NCBI RefSeq assembly: GCF_027497495.1
Contig: NZ_CP114205.1
Location: forward strand, 5,580,001 to 5,644,000
Length of the DNA stretch: 64,000 nucleotides
From: Streptomyces tubercidicus
Lineage (GTDB): Bacteria > Actinomycetota > Actinomycetes > Streptomycetales > Streptomycetaceae
Reading direction: 5' to 3'
In this document: piece by piece, positions 7,866-15,700 of the stretch
Layout: each line of letters starts with the position of its first letter
Position numbering within the stretch: the stretch's first letter is position 1
The notes under the pieces: generated by a model
Seen by the model: the letters and a program-made list of their open reading frames with translations, nothing else
The model's database searches: none
What the model was told of the DNA's origin: nothing
Translations under genes and position numbers: made by a program

Positions 7866-8423
7866 TCAGTCCTGTACCCATCCGTCTTCCGCTAGAGCGG
7901 CCAGGCCCTTCTCCACGTCAGCCCGCCCCGGGCCGCCGGGTGACCACGTTGACCAGTAGATCGCCATATCGAACACCATCTCCCCCTGGTCCCTTTGGAC
8001 TTGAAACTCAAACGGTGCGTGCAGGATGGACGCACCGATCGGTCCGTAGACCCAGTCACTCCCCGCATGCCTTTCGATGGGGTGGTGGAGGTGGTAACCC
8101 GCCACCTCAATCCGAATGCTGCTGCGCTCGTGCCGGCCATCGTCATCGGGCAGGCGCGCGGCCGTGGCGTTGAATGCGAGATCTTCCCAACCCACGGCCG
8201 GCTCGTCGCTGTCGTCAGAAGAAAGAAAATCCTTGATGAAGCTGGCGGCAGTGGCCGCATCGAACTCTTCCGCGAGGGTCGGCAGTTCGTTCCGGTAGCG
8301 CGAGTTTGCGTACAGCCTTTCAGGGAGGCGACGGCGTCGCAGCATGCCGTGTTCCCGCCGGGGCCTGGGTGAAGGGAGCGGCAGATCGAACTCGTCGTCC
8401 CAATATGCCGCCGTAATCTCCAT
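7866..8423 (-). CDS. Unrecognised protein at the end of the toxin locus (185 aa)
   Basis: Starts MEITAAYWDDEFDLPLPSPR and ends LAALAEDGWVQD. It is soluble, with no signal peptide or membrane segment, is rich in acidic residues and tryptophan, and has a segment EVAGYHLHHPIERHAGSDWVY. I do not recognise the family. Its place, last in a same-strand run of small genes after a polymorphic toxin, makes an immunity or accessory role plausible, but that is inference from position only. The ATG at 8423 lies 45 bp after the YwqK-type stop and lacks a clear ribosome-binding site. The longer frame to 8660 overlaps the YwqK gene and is rejected. Base composition is visibly less GC-rich than in core neighbours. 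Confidence 0.6.
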   Translation of the reverse strand: MEITAAYWDDEFDLPLPSPRPRREHGMLRRRRLPERLYANSRYRNELPTLAEEFDAATAASFIKDFLSSDDSDEPAVGWEDLAFNATAARLPDDDGRHERSSIRIEVAGYHLHHPIERHAGSDWVYGPIGASILHAPFEFQVQRDQGEMVFDMAIYWSTWSPGGPGRADVEKGLAALAEDGWVQD

Positions 8424-8467
8424 GGAGAGCGGAAGGCACAGTCCCTCGGAAAGGAGGATGCCGCCCG

Positions 8468-8818
8468 TCAGGTGGCGAATGACTTGTCCTCGGCGAGGAT
8501 CCCGTCCTGGTCCCATCGCTGACGACGCACTCGCCTGCCCTGAAGATTGAAGACGGAGTGCTCGGCCAGCTGCCCATTTGGGTACCACTGGCGCCACTCT
8601 CCGATGGCAAGACCGTACCTGGTCTGTCCTTCGTTCTTCTTCGACCCGTCGGAATACCACTCGGCCTGTGGACCGGATGGCACGCCCTCGACGTAGGAAA
8701 TCTGAGCGACCACCCGGCCCGTGCCGTCCCGGTGAACGACTTCACCGGTCAATAGTTCATCCTCGTAGTGGACGCGGAAATCGTCGTCCAGGTAGGTGTC
8801 TTCATACTCGACGAGCAT
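8468..8818 (-). CDS. YwqK-family (MORN_2 repeat) immunity protein, copy 2 (116 aa)
   Basis: Made of MORN_2-like repeats: LLTGEVVHRDGTGRV, PSGPQAEWYSDGSKKNEG, AIGEWRQWYPNGQLAEHSV and RQRWDQDGILAEDK. YwqK in Bacillus subtilis is encoded next to the deaminase-type toxin YwqJ and is regarded as its antitoxin. Here the upstream giant gene ends in a YwqJ-type domain, so an immunity role is likely. It aligns end to end, at the same length, with the copy at 9428-9778 but differs at many positions. That suggests an older or orphan immunity gene for a different toxin variant. A GGGA precedes the ATG at 8818. Confidence 0.85.
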   Translation of the reverse strand: MLVEYEDTYLDDDFRVHYEDELLTGEVVHRDGTGRVVAQISYVEGVPSGPQAEWYSDGSKKNEGQTRYGLAIGEWRQWYPNGQLAEHSVFNLQGRRVRRQRWDQDGILAEDKSFAT

Positions 8819-8846
8819 TGTTATCCCGTTGCGGGAGGTATTCGCT

Positions 8847-8890
8847 TCAGCATTTGCGGTAGTGGGCGATCCCTGAATCCGGGGGGATGC
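8847..8890 (-). pseudogene. Decayed 3' fragment of the immunity-like gene
   Basis: Read on the minus strand in the frame ending at the TGA of 8847-8849, the bases encode SIPPDSGIAHYRKC. This matches the end of the gene just upstream (LPTDSAIALYRQQ) and of its paralogue at 18477 (FPEETAVEIYRN). It is out of frame with that gene's stop at 8911 by one base and has no start. It looks like the remnant of a lost tandem copy. Confidence 0.5.
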
Positions 8891-8910
8891 TGTGTGTGCG
8901 GCCGTTCCTG

Positions 8911-9222
8911 CTACGCGGGGGACTGGCGCTGCTGGCGGTAGAGGGCGATGGCTGAGTCCGTGGGGAGGTTGGGCACGGTGACGGTTTCGCCGGTGTCCTT
9001 GGCCACGATGATTGTTGCTCCGCCGGGCGGAGCTGGCTGAGGCTCGCCCGAGTCGTCGGTGGTGTCGGGGTACTCGGCGTACACGAGGTAGCCGATGTCG
9101 AATTCCTCGACCTGCATCGGAGCGGGGGAGCCGTCGGCCAGCGTGGGCTCGGCATAGCGACTACGGACGATGGCGAGCGCTTCGTCGGGGGTGGCTGGCG
9201 GTGCGGGGATGTCCTGGGGCAT
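8911..9222 (-). CDS. Immunity-like small protein, paralogue B (103 aa)
   Basis: Starts MPQDIPAPPATPDEALAIV and contains VEEFDIGYLVYAEYP, a Gly-rich GGATIIVAKDTGETVTVP segment and the ending TDSAIALYRQQ. It shares the FDIGYL core, the P-G-G-[AS]-x-I-[VI]-[VI] strand, and the P-x-x-[DE]-[ST]-A-[IV] plus Y-R end with the protein at 18477-18845. The pair therefore brackets the toxin and WXG100 genes. The layout (a helix, a strand with aromatic residues, then 'DKDTGE') is reminiscent of Imm35/YrhB immunity proteins, but I cannot confirm that. It is cytoplasmic by appearance, and the ATG at 9222 follows the family start. An immunity or chaperone role is inferred from position. Confidence 0.7.
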   Translation of the reverse strand: MPQDIPAPPATPDEALAIVRSRYAEPTLADGSPAPMQVEEFDIGYLVYAEYPDTTDDSGEPQPAPPGGATIIVAKDTGETVTVPNLPTDSAIALYRQQRQSPA

Positions 9223-9337
9223 AGCCGATTCTCTCCTGACTCTCCTGGCGAGCATTGTTCTTGGGTGGGGTGGTTCTTGCGCGGAGACTGTTCTTCCGTG
9301 GGTAACCCGGGGGCGCGGTCACCGTGCAACAGCGCGG

Positions 9338-9424
9338 TCAGGACGCGAAGGGACTGATTTCCGTGAGGTTTCCGTCCTCGTTCCACTTCTGACGACGCAT
9401 TGCGAATTCACTGCGCATGGCCAT
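9338..9424 (-). pseudogene. Decayed C-terminal YwqK fragment directly after the YwqK stop
   Basis: In the same reading frame as the YwqK gene that ends at 9428, the next codons encode MAMRSEFAMRRQKWNEDGNL, followed by TEISPFAS and a stop at 9338. The segment RRQKWNEDGNLT repeats the end of YwqK copy 1 (QRQRWDEDGNLT). It lacks the rest of the gene. It is most simply the 3' stump of a former second YwqK gene. Confidence 0.6.
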
Positions 9425-9427
9425 ATC

Positions 9428-9778
9428 TCACGCCGTGTAGGTCTTGTCCACAGTGAGGTTTCCGTCCTCGTCCCACCTCTGGCGTTGCAGGTACCTCCCC
9501 TTGGGGCTGAAGACGGAGAACTCGGCGAGTTGGCCGTTTGGGTGCCACGTACGCCACTCGCCGACGGCCACTCCCAACCGGCAAGTGCCCTCCTCCTTCT
9601 TCGACCCATTGGGGTACCACTCGGTCTGTGGGCCGGACTCGTAACCTTCGAGGTAGGTGACGAGGCTGATCACTCGGCCCTCTTCGTCGTGCGTAACGAC
9701 TTCGCCGGTGAATGGATTGTCTTGGTAGTAGACGATATTGCCGTTTTCCAAGTAGGTGTCTTCGTCGTCGATGCGCAT
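9428..9778 (-). CDS. YwqK-family (MORN_2 repeat) immunity protein, copy 1 (116 aa)
   Basis: Same architecture as copy 2: FTGEVVTHDEEGRV, ESGPQTEWYPNGSKKEEG, VGEWRTWHPNGQLAEFSV and RQRWDEDGNLTVDK, each a MORN_2-type turn. The ATG at 9776-9778 lies only two bases after the toxin stop (9781-9783). A GGAG inside the last toxin codons is six bases upstream, so the two genes are translationally coupled. This is the arrangement expected for a cognate immunity protein made together with its toxin. By family knowledge it should bind the C-terminal YwqJ-type deaminase domain. Confidence 0.9.
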   Translation of the reverse strand: MRIDDEDTYLENGNIVYYQDNPFTGEVVTHDEEGRVISLVTYLEGYESGPQTEWYPNGSKKEEGTCRLGVAVGEWRTWHPNGQLAEFSVFSPKGRYLQRQRWDEDGNLTVDKTYTA

Positions 9779-9780
9779 TC

Positions 9781-12700
9781 TTACTCCGAGGCGGGTGGCT
9801 CGAATCCTTGTGGCTCTTGCCTTCGATAATCGCGATTTGAGAAGTGGTAGCGGCCAGAGAAGCTGGGTATGTCCCTGAGTATACAGTTGCAGTTTGCGCA
9901 GGCCGGAGCCGAGTCTCCCGGAGTGAAGTCGGGATTGTCCCTGCTGGGGTTCTTGAACCAGCGGGGGTCGAACCGCATTTCCTTCAGAACTTCGCGATCG
10001 AGTTCGCCTTCTTGCTGCCGCTGACGCGCCCACAGCAATTCGTTCACGGCCTTGACCTCGGCGTGCCGCAACGGCTGGTCCTCGTGAGCTTGTCCCTCCA
10101 GAATCCAGTCGACCCTCTGCCCCGGAATGGGCCTACCGTTTTCGTCGGTCGCGGGCCTCTGGGTGGGCACGTCCGGTGAATCCATCAGTGGATGCATCCA
10201 CACGGCCATGTCCATGTAGTTGTCTCGCAACAACGGATGGAGGTGTTCCGGTGGAATGAGGTTCTTCGCCGTACCGTTGACGCCCTCGGTGATGATTCCG
10301 GTCCGAAGGTCGATCGCAAGGGCCGAGCACGGACCTTCACGTTTCGTCGATCCCAGCTCTGCGTAATGCAGAGCGCGCTGATGGGAAAGCTCCTGAAGAT
10401 ATTGCTTGACCGGCTTCTTGTCGATCTCCGTGATCAGCTCATTCTCGATGGTCACCCGTTTGGGGTCGATCGTTTCGACAATGGAGCCCCGAGATTTGTC
10501 CAGCTTGAACTTGGGGTCGCTGATATCCGGTGCGTCGCCCGGGTCCTCGACGTCCCCGAAGTCGATGGGAACATCAACCCGCTCGTCGCTCGCCGACAGG
10601 GGCTTGTGCCGCTCGGTGGGCTCGTCGACTTCGTCGCCCTGGTCTTCGTCGTGGTCGACCGTCTGGTCTGCTTCCTCTTCCGCAGGGTCGGCAGGAGGCT
10701 TGTTGTCGTCTTCGTGCTGCGCGGTGTCGGGATCGTCGCCGGACGGCTCGGCCGGCCCGTTGGGTTCGGGCTGGGTGAGGTTCTCAGGGGTCGGTGTTGA
10801 GGTCGGCTGGCCGGTGTCGGGGTTCTCGTGGTGCGAGTCCGGTGTGGGTGGCTGGCTGCCGGGTGCCTCGGGCCTGCCGTAGATGAACGGATTGCGGTCG
10901 TGGCGAAGGGCGTTGGCGAGGTGTTGCGAGACGCTCGCGCCTTGGCCCTTGGGGGCACCTTCGTGATTGCTGGAAGTGGTGGACTCCTGCTTATCGGTGG
11001 GCGCATTCTCCGGCCCCGTAGTGGAGTCCTTGCCGGTAGACGCCTTGTCCGGTGCAGTGTCGTCGGCGTCACTGGGCGACTCGTCTGCCGGGGTGTCGTT
11101 GTGTGGAGCGGGAGTGTCCTCGGGCTTGGATTCCGCCTGCTTGGTGGGGGTGTTGTCGGGCTTGGGCTCCGTCTGTTCGGTGGGGGTGTTGTCGGGCTTG
11201 GGCTCCGTCTGTTCGGTCGGCGAGTTCTCGGGCTTCGCCTCCGCTTGTTCGGTGGAGGTGTTGTCCGTGTTGGTTTCGGTCTGTTCGGTGGTGTCGGAGT
11301 CCTGCTTGGGCTCGGTCTGCTCGGTTGCAGACTCGCCGTCGGGCTTGGGCACCGCCATGTCCGCGTGGAGGGGCTGGCGGTTGGCGTCCAGGGGGATGTA
11401 GAAGGCGTGCGTTGCCTTGGAGATGTGGATGGGGTCGTGGCTGACCTGTCCGGTCTGGGTGTCGATCCAGACGATCTTGCCGTGGTAGTTCACGGCGTTG
11501 AAGGCATGGCCGCCGCCCCCGGGCTTGGGCCAGTTGACCTGGACGATCGCTGCCGACCCGTGACCGGCCTTCAGGAGGTCATTGGCGATACGGGCGGCGG
11601 TGTTCGGGTCCTTGCCCTCTCCGGCGTAGCTGTGCTTGGCGCCGCTCCAGCGAATCTGGTTCTCATTGGACGCCCGCTCCGGGGACCAGGTGTCGGGCTT
11701 GCCGTCCTTGTCGGTGTCGGGAGTACGGGGTGCGGAGACCTGCGGGTTGCCGAACCAGGTCTCCAAGAAGGAGCGGGAGCAGTCGGCGCAGTTGTTGCTG
11801 CGGCCGGGGACGGTGTTGCCGCCATCGTTCTGGAGCTGGGCCCACGAATCGAAGGGGTTGGCGAAGCGCTGCGGGGTGCCGTCCTCGTTGCGCGGCATGG
11901 CGTTTTGCAGCGCCTGCTGGTCCTGAGGGTTCGGAGGAAGCAGACCCTCGGGGTGGTGGTCGAGATCGTTGCGGATCGCGCCGTGGGTGGTGGGGTTCTC
12001 CTGCTGGTTCTGCGGAGGTGTGGGGTTCTCTTGGCTGACGGGCGGCTGCTCGTGGGGCGGCTGTTGTTGGTGGGGCTGGTGCTGGTGGGGCTGTGATTGC
12101 TGCGGCGTCTGCTGCTGCGGCGTCTGCTGCTGGTGGGGCTGTGACTGTTGCGGCGTCTGCTGTTGGGTGTGTGGTGCCTGCTGTTGAGGCGTTGGCTGCT
12201 GTGGCGTCTGCTGCTGTGGTGTGGGCTGTTGTGGCACCTGCTGCTGGTGAGGAACCTGCTGCTGTGGCGTTGGCTGCTGCGGTGCCTGCTGTTGAGGCGT
12301 CGGTTGCTGTGGCACCTGCTGCTGAGGGGGTGTGTGACTCTGCAGCGTGGGCTGGTGCTGCTGCGGCTGTTGCGCGTAGGGGTTTGGCTGCGGCTGCTGG
12401 TTCTGTAGGTGCGGCTGCTGCTGGTAGGGGTTCGGTTGTTGCGGCTGCTGCTGCGGTGTGGGCTGCTGGTTGTACGGGCTTGGCTGCTGTTGCGGAACCT
12501 GCTGCTGGTGTTGCTGGTATGGGCTGGGCTGCTGCTGGGCGTACGGGTGCTGCTGATGCGGCTGTGCGTAGGGAGCAGGCTGCTGTTGCTGGTACGGGTT
12601 GGGCTGCTGCTGCGGGACCGGCTGCTGGTGGTGCGGTGCCTGCTGTTGGGCGTGCGGGCCGGGTTGTTGGTATGGCTGGTTGTAGGGGCTCGGTTGCTGT

Positions 12701-15700
12701 TGCGGTGCCTGCTGCTGGTGCTGTTGGTACGGGTTGGGCTGTTGCTGGGCGTATGGGTGGGCCTGCTGGGCCTGCGCCTGGGCCTGCTGCTGGGCCTGCT
12801 GTTGGGCCTGTGCGTGTGCTTGGGCTTGTTGTTGGTTTTGGGTTGTGGTGGGGATGAAGGGCTGTCGGTTGGCGTCGAGGGTGAGGTGCCAGACTTTTGC
12901 GGCTTGGGTGTGGATGGGGCGTTTGCTGATTTTGCCGCTTTGGCTGTCGACCCAGACGACTCGCCCGTTGTGGTTGACGGCGTTGAAGACGTGTGAGCCG
13001 CCCAGTTCGCCGTTGGGCTTGTTCGGCCAGGCGACCAGGACGGCTGCTGATGCGCCGTGGCCGGCTTGGCGGAGCTCGTTGGCTATGTTGCGGTAGCTGT
13101 CCTTGGATTTGTTGCCGGAGGAGCGGAATCCGGTGCCTGCGAACTGTTCGATGTGGACGGCGCCGTCGCGTTCGCCGGTCCTGTCGTCGATGCCGCCCTG
13201 GCCGTCCGGGTCGAGGGTGCGGGGTGCGGAGACCTGGGGGTTGCCGTACCAGGAGTCCATGAAGGAGCGGGTGCAGTCGGCGCAGTTGTTGGATCGGCCG
13301 AGTACGCCCATGCCGCCGTCGTTCTGCAGTTGGGCCCAGGGCTGGAAGGGGTCGTTGAACGGCCGTGGGGTGCCGTCCTGGTGCCGTGGAAAGCTCGCCT
13401 CCAGCGCGCGCTGGTCGCTTTGGAACGGCATGTGCAGCCCGTGCGGGCGGTGGTTGAGTCCGCTGCGTACGTCGGAGTTCCTTCGGACGTGCGGGGGCTG
13501 CGGGACCGGAGTGTGGCCCTGGGGATGCTGGTTCGGCGGTTGCTGCGCGTGGTGGGGGTTCTGTTGCTGGTGGTGCGGCGCCTGCTGGTGGTGGGGAGCC
13601 GGCTGGTGGTGCGGCGCCTGCTGCTGTGGGGGCTGTTGGTGCTGGGGCGCGTGCTGCTGCGGGTGCTGCTGAGGGGGCGTGTGACTCTGCAGCGTGGGCT
13701 GATGCTGCTGCGGCTGTTGCAGGTAGGGGTTTGGCTGCGGCTGCTGGTGGGGCTGCTGGTGCTGTACGTGCGGTTGCTGCTGGGCGTATGGCTGCTGCTG
13801 GTAGGGGTTCGGTTGTTGCGGCTGCTGCTGCGGCGGCGTCGGCTGCTGGTTGTACGGGCTCGGCTGCTGTTGCGGAACCTGCTGCTGCTGGTGCTGCTGG
13901 TACGGGCTCGGCTGCTGCTGGTTGTACGGGTGCTGCTGATGCGGCTGTGCGTAGGGAGCAGGCTGCTGTTGCTGGTACGGGTTGGGCTGCTGGTTGTGGG
14001 GGCCGGGCTGGTGCTGCTGGAACGGACCCGGTTGCTGCTGGTGATGGGGGTAGGGCTGCTGTTGCGGGCTCTGCTGCTGCGGCTGTGGCTGCTGGGTGTG
14101 TGGTGGCTGCTGGTTGTACGGGCTTGGCTGCTGTTGCTGTGCCTGCTGCTGGTACGGGTTGGGCTGTTGCTGTTGGGCGTACGGCTGGGGCTGCTGTGCC
14201 TGTGCCTGTGCCTGCGCCTGCGCCTGCGCTTGCTGCTGTGCCTGTGCCTGAGCCTGAGCTTGCTGTTGTGCTTGCTGCTGGTTGTGCTGTTGCTGGGGCT
14301 GGGCGGATTGCTGGGCGTTGGGGACGTAGGGCTGGCGGTTGGCGTCGACGGTGAGGTGCCAGACCCTCACACCCTGGGTGTGGAGGGGCTGGTGACTGAC
14401 CGCACCGGACTGCGCATCGACCCAGACCACCTGGCCGTTGTGATTGACCGCGTTGAACGCGTGGGAGGAGCCGTCCTTCCACTCCACGACGATGATGGAG
14501 CCGGCGCCATGGCCGGCGTTTTGGAGGTCGTGGGCGATGCGCGCGTATCCGTCCGCCGTTCCTCCGGAGTGGCGTAGAGGTGTGTTGGCCCAGCGATTGA
14601 TGTTCGCGATTCCGTTGCGTTCGCCCGTACGGCGATCCAGGGTGCCGTCGGGGTTGGTGTCCCAGGTGCGCGGGACGGAGACCTGCGGGTTACCGAACCA
14701 GGTCTCCAGGAAGGAACGGCTGCAATCCACACAGTTGTTGGACCGGCCGGGCATGACCGGACCGCCGTCGTTCTGGAGTTGGGCCCACTGCTGGAAGGGA
14801 TCCGGGTGGCGGACGGGCGTGCCGTCCGGATGCCGGGGTACCGCGCCAGCAAGCAGCTGCTGATCGATGGTGCGAGCCCGGAGCAGCCCGTGGGGGCCGC
14901 CCTGGAGTTCGTTGCGGATCCGGTCAAGGGAGTGCGGCGCGTCCGGAGGCAGGCCATCGTTGATCAGTGGCTGGTGTACCTGCGGGGGCTGGTGCGGAGC
15001 GGACTGCTGGTGCTGGGGCGCGTGCTGCTGCGGGTGCTGCTGAAGGGGTGTGTGACTCTGCAGCGGGGGCTGGTGCTGCTGCGGCTGTTGCGCGTAGGGG
15101 GTTGGCTGCGGCTGCTGGTTCTGTACGTGCGGCTGCTGCTGGGCGTATGGCTGTTGGTGCTGCGCGTATGGCTGCTGCTGCGGGTGGGGGAAGTTGGGGT
15201 TCGGTGCGCCGGGGCTTTGGGCGTCCGGGCGTGACGGGGCCTGGTCGGGACCGTCGGCCTGAGGCCGGTCCGTATGGGGCGAGTCCGACTGCTGGGCCGC
15301 ATCCGGGTGCGTGGTGGTACCGCTCGGGTCCGCAGGGGCCTGCGGGTGGCTGTCGGCCTGGTCAGGCGAGTCCGGGCGATGGGGATCGGAGTTCTCGGGC
15401 CGGGAGTCGTCGTCGCGGGCGGGGCCGTCGAGACGAGGGTTGTGCGGGGGGCGTTCGGGGGTGGGCTGCTCGGTGTGATCGCGGACGATCTGCGAGCCGT
15501 CGGGGCGGCGGTTGTTGCCGGGGGGTGTGGTGGGGGTGTCGCGACGGGGACCGTCGAGGCGCGGGTTATAGGCGGGGCGGTCCGGGGTGGGCTGCTGGGT
15601 GTGGTCCTGGATCGCCTGGGAGCCGTCGGGGCGGCGGTTGGGGCGTGGGGAAGCGCTTCCGTTCCCGTTCCCGTTCCCGTTCCTGTCTCCGTTTCCGGTC

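Noticed and set aside
11663..14482. Long 939-codon minus-strand frame inside the toxin gene
   Set aside because: It is an Ala/Pro/Thr-rich shadow of the Gln/Pro linker repeats; the third-position GC pattern and domain matches belong to the 2664-residue frame.
12040..15190. CRISPR-like repetitive DNA
   Set aside because: The repeats are irregular, in frame, encode Gln/Pro units, and have no unique spacers of constant length.
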